Shown here: in pieces, positions 14,920 to 22,025 of the stretch
Layout of the letters: every line of letters begins with the position of its first letter
Position numbering within the stretch: position 1 is the stretch's first letter
From: Methanoregula sp.
Lineage (GTDB): Archaea > Halobacteriota > Methanomicrobia > Methanomicrobiales > Methanospirillaceae
Direction of reading: 5' to 3'
NCBI GenBank assembly: GCA_023228295.1
Contig: JALOBP010000044.1
Span: 1-25,559 of the forward strand
DNA: 25,559 nucleotides
Position numbers and translations under genes: made by a program
The notes under the pieces: generated by a model
What the model was told of the DNA's origin: nothing
The model's input: only the letters and a program-made list of their open reading frames with translations
Databases searched by the model: none

Positions 14920-15210
14920 ATGGATTTTAATGCATCACTCAGAAGGGCCATCAAGACAGGAAATGTAATTCTTGGCCAGAACAACACGGAAAAGTGCATC
15001 AAGGAAGGCAAGGCCCAGATGGTTGTCGTTGCCGGCAACTGCCCTGCCGCCTTCAAGTCAAAACTTGCAGGCTTCGAGAACCTCTTCATCCACACGTTCG
15101 AGGGTTCCAGCGTCGCACTCGGCAAGGCATGCGGTAAGCCGTTCATGGTCAGCACCCTCGCAATTGTGACTCCCGGTGAGTCAGATATTCTCTCTATCAA
15201 GAGGGCGTAA
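14920..15210 (+). CDS. rpl30e: Ribosomal protein L30e
   Basis: The 96-residue protein of the L7Ae/L30e fold shows the motif order of archaeal L30e: SLRRAIKTGNVILGQNNTEKCI, KAQMVVVAGNCP, the loop FEGSSVALGKACGKPFMVSTLAI and a short basic tail. L30e belongs to the large ribosomal subunit. GAGGAAT lies about ten bases before the ATG. The gene lies 28 bases after rpoA2 and 14 before nusA, an order conserved in many Euryarchaeota. Confidence 0.96.
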   Translation: MDFNASLRRAIKTGNVILGQNNTEKCIKEGKAQMVVVAGNCPAAFKSKLAGFENLFIHTFEGSSVALGKACGKPFMVSTLAIVTPGESDILSIKRA

Positions 15211-15224
15211 ACCGGGGGAATCCA

Positions 15225-15755
15225 ATGGTCGAAGTTTTACTGACCGAAGACTGTATGCGCCTGATCTCCCAGTTCGAGAGCCTCACCGGTGCGGGAAGCC
15301 GCGACTGCGTGGTAGATGACCGCAACGGGCGGCTCATCTTCGTCATCAATCCCGGCGACATGGGTCTTGCGATCGGCAAGAAGGGCGCCTCGATCAAGAA
15401 GGCTTCAGAAGTCATGGGCAAAAAGATCGAGGTCGTGGAGTACAACAGCAACATGGAACAGTTCTTAAAGAACTGTTTCCTCCCTGCCCAGGTCACCTCC
15501 ATTCTCTTTGAAGGCGAGGATGACCAGCAGACCGCAACCGTTGAAGTCCGTGACGAGGACCGTGGTATTGCCATCGGAAAGGAAGGAAAGAACATCTTCA
15601 AGGCAAAGAAACTCGCCCTGCGCCAGTACAATATTGCCGATGTCCAGATCCTCCAGAAACCTATGGATGACGAAGGCCAGCCTGATAACGGGTCGGTTCC
15701 CCACGGATCCATTGATGACCAACCTGCCGAAGAAGACGGGTCTGGCTTACGGTAA
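15225..15755 (+). CDS. nusA: Archaeal NusA-like transcription factor (two KH domains)
   Basis: The 176-residue protein holds two KH domains and lacks the N-terminal polymerase-binding and S1 domains of bacterial NusA, as all archaeal NusA proteins do. KH1 carries DMGLAIGKKGASIKKASEVMGKK and KH2 carries DRGIAIGKEGKNIFKAKKLA, each with a GxxG-type RNA-binding loop (GKKG, GKEG). A 30-residue acidic, probably disordered tail (DDEGQPDNGS..., DDQPAEEDGSG) extends beyond the usual end. NusA is thought to bind RNA during elongation and termination. It is the last gene of the operon and a T-rich terminator follows directly. The ATG overlaps no neighbour and is preceded by GGGGGAA. Confidence 0.95.
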   Translation: MVEVLLTEDCMRLISQFESLTGAGSRDCVVDDRNGRLIFVINPGDMGLAIGKKGASIKKASEVMGKKIEVVEYNSNMEQFLKNCFLPAQVTSILFEGEDDQQTATVEVRDEDRGIAIGKEGKNIFKAKKLALRQYNIADVQILQKPMDDEGQPDNGSVPHGSIDDQPAEEDGSGLR

Positions 15756-15756
15756 C

Positions 15757-15771
15757 TTTTTATTTTTTTAT
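15757..15771 (+). terminator. T-rich terminator after nusA
   Basis: Two T runs, five and seven bases long, start two bases after the nusA stop codon, forming a strong archaeal terminator for the RNA polymerase operon. The ribosomal and elongation-factor genes often found next are not here. Confidence 0.7.
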
Positions 15772-15817
15772 CCGTTGTTTTACGTGTATATGCGGTAATG
15801 CATAACGCGGCTTTCTG

Positions 15818-16522
15818 ATGTACTTCTTTGCTCATGTTTTCTCCGGTGCCCTCATCGGACTGGCATTCTGGTACATCATCCGTGACCGCAGGGTACTTCC
15901 ACTCTGTATTTTCGGGGCAGTCCTTCCCGACCTTCTTGACAAGCCCCTTGCCCTGTTATTTCCCGGTATCCTTGGAACCAACAGGACCATCGGGCACTCC
16001 CTTCTGTTCTTTGCCGGTATGGTTGCCGCAGGTATGCTCCTGTGGCATTACCGGCACATACTTCTTGGAATGGCATTCGCATGTGCTGTCTTCTCCCATC
16101 AGATCTTCGATTCGATGTGGAACCTTGCCGGGACATGGTTCTTCCCGCTCATGGGTCCGTTCCCGGTAATTCTCATCCCGGACTATGTACAGCACTCACT
16201 CTGGCTCGAATTATCGAGCCCGTCAGAACTGGTGTTCGCCCTTGCATCCGCGGTCATCATCCTTGCATGGTCCCCGGGAATTGCGGGGAAGCGGTTGTCA
16301 TCCCTTCCCCCCCAGGGAAAATCCGGCGTTTGCATGGCCGCAGCCTGTCTCCTTGGTGCAATGGGTGCGTACCTGCTCTTTGCCGGGCTGAACGCAAGCC
16401 CCGGATCATTCTTTGCTCCGGCTTACGCCCCGTTGACCAGCGTGATGGCGGGTTGTCTGGCCCTCTGCGGGACAATTGTCCTTCTCTCTTTTTGGCACCT
16501 CAGTTGTTTTCAGGATCGGTAA
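15818..16522 (+). CDS. Multi-pass membrane protein, DUF457/YdjM-like metal-dependent hydrolase
   Basis: The 234-residue protein has four to six membrane segments. The first half shows the pattern of the YbcI/YdjM (DUF457) family of membrane-bound metal-dependent hydrolases: an early histidine in FAHVFSGALIG (H6), aspartates in GAVLPDLLDKP (D38, D41), TIGHSLLFF with H60, and FSHQIFDSMW with histidine and aspartate. These polar residues embedded in helices are the probable metal ligands. The biological substrate of this family is not settled. The second half has two further membrane helices and no family features I know. A TATA-like GTGTATATGC centred near 15789 predicts transcription starting about four bases before the ATG, so the message is probably leaderless. 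No Shine-Dalgarno is visible. Confidence 0.75.
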   Translation: MYFFAHVFSGALIGLAFWYIIRDRRVLPLCIFGAVLPDLLDKPLALLFPGILGTNRTIGHSLLFFAGMVAAGMLLWHYRHILLGMAFACAVFSHQIFDSMWNLAGTWFFPLMGPFPVILIPDYVQHSLWLELSSPSELVFALASAVIILAWSPGIAGKRLSSLPPQGKSGVCMAAACLLGAMGAYLLFAGLNASPGSFFAPAYAPLTSVMAGCLALCGTIVLLSFWHLSCFQDR

Positions 16523-16657
16523 GGTCAGTTGCTCTGGAATTTCCCCGGTCTGGGATCCGGCATGAGCGGGGGAACCGGGCCGGTCCGCCCGAATCGTTCA
16601 CGTTCTCTGCCCACGCAAAATCGAATGAGTTATCATAGATCCTGAAAAATATTCGTC

Positions 16658-17323
16658 ATGGACCGGTTTACCGCAGCGCTCATTGCCGTATCCCTGGTTT
16701 TTTTCTGGTTTCCGATCTGCGCTATCGTTCTTGTTGGCGGCATGAGGTGGCTTCCGCCCTTTTCGTTTGGTGCGGTGCTGGTTCTGCTTGCGGGTGTCCC
16801 GGCAGCCGGAAGCATATTGTGTCTGTATGAATTGAGAATGTACAGCCGGTTATGGTACCTTGGGGCAGCACTCTGCGGTCTGCTCCTGGTTGCCACCGCT
16901 GTTGCCGTTCTATTCCTGGTCGGGCAGATCGACATTACGTTCTCCATCACTCCCGCTGGTCTGGCTGCTGCCCGGATCGGCCATGCTGCACTGCTGGGAA
17001 TTGCACCGTGTTCGGTCTTGTTCTTCATTGCATTCCTCCCTTTCACAAAAGACCGGGACCTGATCCTGTACGCAATCGGCATATCCGCGGCAACCAGCCT
17101 GCTGTCCCTTGCAATGATCGGTGACAGTATCTTTGTCGCGCTTGGGCTGTATTACAACGCTGTTTATACGCATCCATTTTACGAAGGGTTCCTGATCCTG
17201 TACGGGACACTCGGGACTCCATGGATCGGGATCATGATCCTGGCGATCGCGTTCCGGTACAGGAACTGGACTGGTGCGGATCCGGTCCCCCCAGAAACCG
17301 GGCCCCAAACTCCGGAAAAATAA
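16658..17323 (+). CDS. Six- to seven-helix membrane protein of unknown function (paralogue 1)
   Basis: This 221-residue, very hydrophobic protein is not of a family I recognise. It has about six membrane helices, including SLVFFWFPICAIVLVGG, LVLLAGVPAAGSILCLYEL, LYLGAALCGLLLVATAVAVLFLVG-like stretches, and ALLGIAPCSVLFFIAFLPF. A short cytoplasmic-looking tail is rich in proline. It resembles the next gene along its whole length: the start MD(R/K)xxAAL...FWF, WYLG at the third helix, G(I/L)AP...L(F/L)FIA(F/L)xP(F/L)xKxR, and the last helix followed by a Pro/Glu-rich tail. No Shine-Dalgarno precedes the ATG. No catalytic residues stand out, so a structural or transport role cannot be told apart. 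Confidence 0.75.
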   Translation: MDRFTAALIAVSLVFFWFPICAIVLVGGMRWLPPFSFGAVLVLLAGVPAAGSILCLYELRMYSRLWYLGAALCGLLLVATAVAVLFLVGQIDITFSITPAGLAAARIGHAALLGIAPCSVLFFIAFLPFTKDRDLILYAIGISAATSLLSLAMIGDSIFVALGLYYNAVYTHPFYEGFLILYGTLGTPWIGIMILAIAFRYRNWTGADPVPPETGPQTPEK

Positions 17324-17364
17324 CGTTCCCGCCATCCCTGGACAGGAAAATGCGTTAACGCTCC

Positions 17365-17376
17365 GATTATATAATA
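17365..17376 (+). promoter_or_regulatory. TATA box for a probably leaderless membrane-protein gene
   Basis: GATTATATAATA is centred 25 bases before the ATG at 17395, in an otherwise AT-rich stretch. This is the exact spacing at which transcription would begin on the start codon. Confidence 0.6.
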
Positions 17377-17394
17377 ATAAAATAAATTTTTTCT

Positions 17395-18054
17395 ATGGAC
17401 AAGTTATCCGCGGCACTCTGTGCAACATCGGTTGCCTACTTCTGGTTTCTGATTTACATGCTCCTTGTCGCTGTTGCCGCACCCAATCTCACGGATTTGG
17501 TACTGTTTAGTGTGATGGCAATAATCGGGGTAATCTCCCTTGCCGGAATCTATCTGGTTATCTGTCAAATTAAAGGACGCTCGACCTATTGGTACCTGGG
17601 AATCCCGCTGGCAGTTATGTTTGCAGGCGGGATACTGAGCGCTCTCGAATTTATTCTCATCGCAATTAATTCCCCGATATTCCAGGAGCTTGGAGTACCT
17701 GGCATATTCGGCCCGTGGATTGTGTTCGTCCTCTTTGGTCTTGCACCGGGTGCATTTCTCCTCTTCATTGCTCTGTCGCCGCTGGTAAAGAACCGGGTTT
17801 TCTTGTGGATCTCACTCGTAATTATCGGAATTATTTCTGTGTATCCTGTCATGAGCAGCCTGGACTCGTTATGCGTGATACTCCATGTTATACCATCATC
17901 CAGTTTTAGTACTCCCTTGTCGTCCACAATCCTGGATCTCTACAACCGAATGGGTTTCCTGTGCATGGGTATCCTGCTGATTCTTCTTGCATATCAGGTA
18001 CGGGAAGCAAACCCGCCAACGGAAGCTCCCGCTCTGGATAATATCCAGGAATAA
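17395..18054 (+). CDS. Six- to seven-helix membrane protein of unknown function (paralogue 2)
   Basis: The 219-residue protein is a diverged tandem copy of the preceding gene. It has about six membrane helices, including SVAYFWFLIYMLLVAVA, LAVMFAGGILSALEFILIAI, WIVFVLFGLAPGAFLLFIAL and ISLVIIGIISVYPVMSSL, and a short Pro/Glu-rich tail. Shared positions with copy 1 are the N-terminus MDxxxAAL, FWF, WYLG, the GLAP/GIAP helix and a KNR/KDR turn. Its codon and base composition is more AT-rich than copy 1. It has its own TATA box and is probably leaderless. It converges on tRNA-Arg, whose 3' end is 23 bases away. Function is unknown. Confidence 0.75.
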   Translation: MDKLSAALCATSVAYFWFLIYMLLVAVAAPNLTDLVLFSVMAIIGVISLAGIYLVICQIKGRSTYWYLGIPLAVMFAGGILSALEFILIAINSPIFQELGVPGIFGPWIVFVLFGLAPGAFLLFIALSPLVKNRVFLWISLVIIGIISVYPVMSSLDSLCVILHVIPSSSFSTPLSSTILDLYNRMGFLCMGILLILLAYQVREANPPTEAPALDNIQE

Positions 18055-18077
18055 GGTAAACGGAATGTGAAAAGAAA

Positions 18078-18152
18078 CGGGCCTGGGGGGATTTGAACCC
18101 CCGGCATCCGGGTTAGAAGCCCGGCGCTATGTCCAGGCTAAGCCACAGGCCC
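18078..18152 (-). tRNA. tRNA-Arg (anticodon TCT)
   Basis: The minus strand gives a 75-base tRNA: acceptor GGGCCTG/CAGGCCC, anticodon stem CCGGG/CCCGG enclosing CTTCTAA (anticodon TCT), and T arm GGGGG-TTCAAAT-CCCCC. The discriminator is G and no CCA is encoded. There is no intron. Confidence 0.96.
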
Positions 18153-18213
18153 ACACAACTGGTGCCAGTAAATTGTGTGCTGCGGGATAATTAATCTGCC
18201 CGTGGGGGGCCAG

Positions 18214-18219
18214 AAAAAA
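18214..18219 (-). terminator. Oligo-T terminator after small membrane protein
   Basis: Six T residues on the minus strand lie four bases after the stop codon of the small membrane protein gene, in the gap before tRNA-Arg. Confidence 0.45.
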
Positions 18220-18223
18220 GGGA

Positions 18224-18520
18224 TTATTCTTTTCCCATCTTCTCGATGATCTTGTCGAGCTGGGTCGTGATCTTCTCCAGTTTCTCTTCGGAGGACTGGA
18301 TCTCGACATGGGAGAGTGCAAACCAGATGGCTGTGCACCCTACCCCGAACATGGCAATGGAGAACATGAAGAGGTCGGGGTTGTTGTTGACGGTCATCAT
18401 GTAGACGCTGTAAACAATCAGGTACCCGCCGGCAAGGCAGATCAGGATCATGAATATGATCTGCGCCCATTCCTTGGGGCTGTACGATTTGCATGATTTG
18501 ATGAAGGTGCACTTTTCCAT
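18224..18520 (-). CDS. Small two-helix membrane protein with C-terminal coiled coil
   Basis: The 98-residue protein is unrecognised. An N-terminal polar segment with two cysteines (CTFIKSC) precedes two membrane helices (IIFMILICLAGGYLIVYSVYM and LFMFSIAMFGVGCTAIWFAL) with a short loop (TVNNNPD). The last 25 residues form a charged helix with heptad spacing (EEKLEKITTQLDKIIEKMGKE), probably a coiled coil. On the minus strand an AT-rich TTATTAATAG element about 35-45 bases before the ATG is a TATA candidate. The gene stands alone between tRNA-Arg and the divergent surface-protein gene. It has the same membrane-plus-coil design as the 65-residue MinD neighbour but no clear sequence relation to it. 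Confidence 0.75.
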   Translation of the reverse strand: MEKCTFIKSCKSYSPKEWAQIIFMILICLAGGYLIVYSVYMMTVNNNPDLFMFSIAMFGVGCTAIWFALSHVEIQSSEEKLEKITTQLDKIIEKMGKE

Positions 18521-18729
18521 TGCGTATCAGTATGTGAGGTTTACTCCCGGTCTATTAATAATGTGCCTGCCAACGTCGGTTCAGTAACAGGAACCCGCAC
18601 CATGCGTTTTCTCGCTCCTGGATACTCCGTGCATAACGCGTGCTCCGGTACGGGATGACTGCCAATTTTTTCGTAGTCATGGATCTTTTTTTTAATGTAC
18701 GACATCAAAATCTTACCTGGGCCGTGTTT

Positions 18730-18743
18730 TCACAAATTTGTGA
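18730..18743. promoter_or_regulatory. Perfect 14-bp palindrome, candidate operator
   Basis: TCACAAATTTGTGA is its own reverse complement. It lies about 100 bases upstream of the TATA-like box of the surface-protein gene. Its size and symmetry suit a dimeric helix-turn-helix regulator. No regulator gene is adjacent. Confidence 0.45.
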
Positions 18744-18833
18744 TCGTGAAGCAGGGAGCACTATCAAATCGCTGGGGAATACTTCCGATCGGATAGTACT
18801 GCATGATAGGCCCGGATCGTGAATAAATTTCCA

Positions 18834-18842
18834 AAAATATAT
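18834..18842 (+). promoter_or_regulatory. TATA-like box of the surface-protein gene
   Basis: AAATATATC, preceded by a CCAAA that could act as a BRE, lies about 65 bases before the ATG. It predicts a leader of about 40 bases carrying a GGTGA Shine-Dalgarno. Confidence 0.5.
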
Positions 18843-18904
18843 CTGGGGTTGGCATCAATTCTCTTCATCCTGTTGATAAAACATGGTTCATTCTGGTGAA
18901 TAAC

Positions 18905-20251
18905 ATGAAAAAACAAAATCATATCCTGTTAGTGGCTGGTTTCATTCTTGCAATGGTGTTTCTGGTTGCACCTGTAGCGGCGGATAAATATGTGGTGACC
19001 TCCAGTTCCACAAGTCCTGTTGCCGGAGCTGATATTACTTTATCGGCCCAGTTGTGTTACGATAATGGTACTGCGATTCCTACCACCGGTATGATTGTTT
19101 CATGGTCAAGGACACCATCCACCGGGACCTTCTCCGCAGCAACCAGCACTACTAATACGAATGGTATTGCTACTGTGACATTTACAACCAGCACTACTGC
19201 CACTTCATATACCTTTACCGCAACGGATGGATCTGCAACCGGTTCAAGTGCAACCATAACAACTGTTGCATCGACTTCAACCCCCACTATTGGCCGTATC
19301 TCGCCGACAAGCGCGACCAACGGGGGATCCCAGACTGTTGAGATTACCGGCACAAATTTTGCCGGCAATCCCGTTGTAACCCTGACAAAGAGCGGGTATT
19401 CTACGATTACCAGTACCGTTTACGGAACGGATTCACCAACTATCCTCAGAAGGACATTCGCCCTTAGTGGAGTTACCGCCGGGGCCTGGACACTTGTTGT
19501 CACGAATCCGGACGGGGGAACAACATCTACATCGTTCACGGTCTCAAGTGCCACGGCTGCTACCGTCACCGCCATCTCCCCGGTCAGCGGCATAGCCAAT
19601 GCAACGGTACCGGTCACTATCACCGGTACCGGTTTCACGGCTGCAAATGCCCGGATGCGCCTGTACAATGGCGGGAATTATATCATCGGATCCCTGAACA
19701 CCGGAGGAAGCACGACACAACTGACCGGCTCGTTTGACCTGGACGATGCAACCCCGGCAACCTACAGTGTCTGCGTCCTCGCCGATGGATCTGATGCCAG
19801 CAAGGTCTGCGGCCCGACGTTTGTTGTTTACGCAGAGAACGCCGTCAATGGCACGGTTTACTTCACCTCCAGCCCATCCGGTGCCAAGGTCTGGTTCGAT
19901 TCTGTGTATAAGGATACCACACCTTTCACGCTCGATAATGTTATTCCGGGAACCCATACCGTCAAGATGCAGCGGACCTCGTACGTTGACTGGTCCCAAT
20001 CGATTACCGTCACGGCCGGAAAACAGACGACCGTGAATGCATATCTCACCCTCCCGACCTCGACCGTTACCACCAAACCCACAACGGTTGCTGTCACAAC
20101 GGCAACCCTGCCCCCGACAACCGTGAAGTCCACCATTGCCGTGGCTACCCCGTGGCCTACCTATGTCGCGGAAGAGGAATCACCGGTCGAGATCGCGGTT
20201 ATTGCCGGTGCATTGCTAATCGGGATAATCGTGCTTCGTAAAAAGGAATAA
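18905..20251 (+). CDS. Cell-surface protein with Ig-like, two IPT/TIG and PEGA domains and C-terminal membrane anchor
   Basis: The 448-residue exported protein has a signal peptide at residues 1-26 (KKQNHILLVAGFILAMVFLV, ending VAA). An Ig-like/invasin-type domain at about 27-122 follows (PVAGADITLSAQLCYDNGT, TNTNGIATVTFTTST). Two IPT/TIG domains lie at about 127-215 (PTIGRISPTSATNGGSQTVE, ITGTNFAG) and 220-312 (VTAISPVSGIANATVPVTIT, GTGFTAANARMRL). A PEGA domain lies at about 314-381 (GTVYFTSSPSGAKVWFDSVY, GTHTVKMQRTSYVDW). A Thr-rich stalk and one membrane helix with a basic end (GALLIGIIVLRKKE) complete it. Such mosaics are usual in methanogen surface adhesins and S-layer-associated proteins. 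The ATG at 18905 is chosen because GGTGA lies five bases before it. The GTG at 18896 overlaps that site. The ligand is unknown. Confidence 0.9.
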   Translation: MKKQNHILLVAGFILAMVFLVAPVAADKYVVTSSSTSPVAGADITLSAQLCYDNGTAIPTTGMIVSWSRTPSTGTFSAATSTTNTNGIATVTFTTSTTATSYTFTATDGSATGSSATITTVASTSTPTIGRISPTSATNGGSQTVEITGTNFAGNPVVTLTKSGYSTITSTVYGTDSPTILRRTFALSGVTAGAWTLVVTNPDGGTTSTSFTVSSATAATVTAISPVSGIANATVPVTITGTGFTAANARMRLYNGGNYIIGSLNTGGSTTQLTGSFDLDDATPATYSVCVLADGSDASKVCGPTFVVYAENAVNGTVYFTSSPSGAKVWFDSVYKDTTPFTLDNVIPGTHTVKMQRTSYVDWSQSITVTAGKQTTVNAYLTLPTSTVTTKPTTVAVTTATLPPTTVKSTIAVATPWPTYVAEEESPVEIAVIAGALLIGIIVLRKKE

Positions 20252-20252
20252 T

Positions 20253-20270
20253 AAAAAAAGATCTTTTTTT
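20253..20270. terminator. Bidirectional palindromic terminator
   Basis: A perfect 18-base palindrome of seven A, GATC and seven T separates the convergent surface-protein and DUF473 genes. It gives an oligo-T tract on either strand, and its right edge overlaps the DUF473 stop codon. Confidence 0.65.
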
Positions 20271-20667
20271 ATCCGGCGTGGTAACACGCAGACTTGAGCA
20301 CTTCGACAGCCAGGGGTTTACAGAGCCCCTGGAAATGGACTTCTTTTATCACCGAGGCAGCGCAGAACTTCACCTGCACGCGGGCAGACATCCGCTCCCG
20401 CTCCTCGTAATACGCTCCTTTGGAGAATTCGACAATCCTCTTCATCGTGATATTCGTGGCAAGGACATAAACGCAGATCCCGGTATCGCCCGGGCCGAGG
20501 TCCTCGAGATCAGTGGAAGTTATGAAGATGTGGGTCGTGGGGCCCGGCACGACCCCATCGATGGTTACAATGTTATGCGTGCTCTGGAGCTCAATGGTCC
20601 GCGGTCGGCCAGACCTGAGATCCTTGATCACATCGGGTGAGATTCCGGTTAAGGCGGCACATTTCAT
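20269..20667 (-). CDS. DUF473 family archaeal protein
   Basis: With the ATG at 20667 the protein has 132 residues and opens MKCAALTGISPDVIKDLRSG. The following RPRTIELQSTHNIVTIDGV and a beta-rich section with ITSTDLEDLGPGDTGICVYV match what I recall of the methanogen family DUF473. The C-terminal half (GAYYEERERMSARVQVKFCA, SVIKEVHFQGLCKPLAVEVL) is mixed helix and strand. No catalytic role is known to me. A GGGTGA Shine-Dalgarno sits at the end of the PAC2 gene, five bases before this ATG, and the PAC2 stop is only five bases upstream, so the pair is a tight operon. An alternative GTG at 20676 overlaps that site. Confidence 0.75.
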   Translation of the reverse strand: MKCAALTGISPDVIKDLRSGRPRTIELQSTHNIVTIDGVVPGPTTHIFITSTDLEDLGPGDTGICVYVLATNITMKRIVEFSKGAYYEERERMSARVQVKFCAASVIKEVHFQGLCKPLAVEVLKSACYHAG

Positions 20668-20672
20668 GTAAA

Positions 20673-21467
20673 TCACCCATACATGGGAAGATCTTTTTTC
20701 GGTCCTGAATCGGCGGACTGCTGGACTTCTTCGGCAAGCTTGCTCATGCTCTGCTCGATCTCGACCGCCTGCTCGATCAGCGGCTTGGTATCGAGTGCGA
20801 GGTTATAGAGCTTGTTGAGCACCTCGATTGCGGCAGCGGAAGCCCGTGGATCCGGTGCATTGACGGTCTCACCCAGGAGTCCGTAGCCCGGTATCCCGCG
20901 GACCCTGCATTCTGTCAGGATACTCGAGGCAATGCCCGAGATGCTGCCGACCGGGAGCATGAGGGTATGATCCATGATCCGCGGGAGGGCTTCGGCAGTG
21001 GTAGCGACCCCGAAGACGCGTTTTTCGGGTTCGTTTGTTATGATCCCGGCAATAGTGAGCACCTCCCGCTGTTTCTGGTGCGCGAGCCACTCGATGATAG
21101 TGCTCGAGATCTCGTAGCAGATGGTCGGGTGAATGGGGACATCGGCAACAACCGCCGTGATATCATTTTTCCGGTAGATCCGGACCGGGTCGTTGATGAT
21201 TCCATGGTTCATCATCGCGAGTGGCGGGAAATAGCGCGAGGTCATGGACCCGATCTGCTCAAATTCCATCTGGTCGACCATGTACTGGAGGGCGATGGTG
21301 CCGACAAGCCCGCTGCCCGGGAACCCCAGGAGAATGGCGCCGTTCTCCGGCAGTGGTTTTGAGGTGATCGTAAGGTCCTTCCTGGGCTTGATATCGCTAA
21401 GATCTTCATGCACGGATTCGAGCCGGCTGATGATCTTCTCACAACACTCGGGAGTGTCTGCCGTCAT
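20673..21467 (-). CDS. PAC2 family protein (proteasome assembly chaperone-like)
   Basis: This is a PAC2-fold protein of about 264 residues. The signature is present: a leading LPENGAILLGFPGSGLVGTI, ALQYMVDQMEFEQIGSM, RYFPPLAMMNHG, IYRKNDITAVVADVPI, a central TIAGIITNEPEKRVFGVATT and GIPGYGLLGETVNAPDPRAS with the conserved glycines. The C-terminal helices end in a Gln/Ser-rich stretch. PAC2 proteins are related to eukaryotic proteasome assembly chaperones. Archaeal members are widespread, and their role is inferred at best. I prefer the ATG at 21467, since a TATA-like CATAATAC near 21500 places transcription about eight bases before it. In-frame TTG 21488 or GTG 21482 would lengthen it by up to seven residues. 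Confidence 0.85.
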   Translation of the reverse strand: MTADTPECCEKIISRLESVHEDLSDIKPRKDLTITSKPLPENGAILLGFPGSGLVGTIALQYMVDQMEFEQIGSMTSRYFPPLAMMNHGIINDPVRIYRKNDITAVVADVPIHPTICYEISSTIIEWLAHQKQREVLTIAGIITNEPEKRVFGVATTAEALPRIMDHTLMLPVGSISGIASSILTECRVRGIPGYGLLGETVNAPDPRASAAAIEVLNKLYNLALDTKPLIEQAVEIEQSMSKLAEEVQQSADSGPKKDLPMYG

Positions 21468-21508
21468 TAGTTTAACATACACCCTCAACTAAAAAAGTAT
21501 TATGCAAG
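21468..21508. promoter_or_regulatory. Compact overlapping divergent promoters
   Basis: Only 34 bases separate the preferred starts of the PAC2 gene and the divergent gene at 21502. A minus-strand TATA-like CATAATAC lies at about 21497-21505 and a plus-strand TTTAACATA at about 21471-21480, so each core promoter lies in or beside the other's start region. The plus-strand gene has no Shine-Dalgarno and is probably leaderless. Confidence 0.45.
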
Positions 21509-21819
21509 AATATCCCATCAAACGCGGGCTCACCAAAGACCTTGAAGTGCGGGTTGTTGCCGAGCTGAAGAACTGTTTTGGCAAGGATCCCGAGAAGATC
21601 GCGAAGGGGTACCGGATCACATCCGGCGCCCTGAAACGGCTTGACGTTCTACCCGGTGAAGGCGGAAAATCGGTTGTCATTGATACCGAGTCGGACATGA
21701 AAGTGACTGATGAGGTCATCATCGACACCAACAAGCGGTTCCGGAAGTTCCTCGATGCGGTGACCGGTTTCTCCACCAAGGAGCGGGTCAAGAGGGCAAA
21801 GAGCGTTGGCGGGGAATAA
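21502..21819 (+). CDS. Small conserved archaeal protein of unknown function (possibly DUF5611)
   Basis: This is a 105-residue basic soluble protein. It reads MQEYPIKRGLTKDLEVRVVA, then a helix ELKNCFGKDPEKIAKGY, a beta section ITSGALKRLDVLPGEGGKSV and VIDTESDMKVTDEVIIDTNK, and a C-terminal helix RFRKFLDAVTGFSTKERVKR. It has no membrane segment and no metal motif. I recall this pattern from small methanogen proteins, perhaps the family DUF5611, but am not certain. It is transcribed divergently from the PAC2-DUF473 pair, from a leaderless-looking promoter. Nothing in the sequence fixes a function. Confidence 0.75.
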   Translation: MQEYPIKRGLTKDLEVRVVAELKNCFGKDPEKIAKGYRITSGALKRLDVLPGEGGKSVVIDTESDMKVTDEVIIDTNKRFRKFLDAVTGFSTKERVKRAKSVGGE

Positions 21820-22025
21820 TCCCCCAAAAAATTGCCGCGGGTGTGGTGTACGGGCAGGATGTGCCTGTTCATAGTCCCGATATGCCCGGGTGAGAACCTG
21901 CACTCCGGCCGGCCCGCTGCCCGTCTTCGCTCCTGCTCCCGTGCGGGACAACAGGCAACCTTCTTTTTATCGGTAATGCAACTCTTTCTTTCCCGTCGGG
22001 TGAAATCACTGTTGCGTGATTACCT
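21820..22025. other. Non-coding stretch with GC-rich hairpins and a T run
   Basis: No gene is supported in these 206 bases. They are GC-rich at first, with CGGGCA/TGCCCG complementary hexamers and a TCCCG-TG-CGGGA hairpin around 21938-21949. The hairpin is followed about a dozen bases later by CTTTTTAT at 21961-21970. The latter could end transcription of the gene at 21502 or act as the promoter of the broken gene that follows. Confidence 0.45.

Larger units (their letters stand above)
18521..18904. other. Divergent intergenic region before the surface-protein gene
   Basis: These 384 bases lie between divergent genes. I see no convincing coding region. A 60-codon open frame at 18640-18822 lacks a ribosome binding site and family features. 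The region holds an AT-rich TATA candidate on both strands near 18552-18566, T-rich runs at 18666-18671 and 18686-18693, a perfect 14-base palindrome at 18730-18743, and a TATA-like AAATATAT near 18834-18842 upstream of the surface-protein gene. Confidence 0.6.

Noticed and set aside
18640..18822. Sixty-codon open frame in the spacer before the surface-protein gene
   Set aside because: It has no ribosome binding site, a composition unlike the neighbours, and it contains the 14-bp palindrome and T runs.
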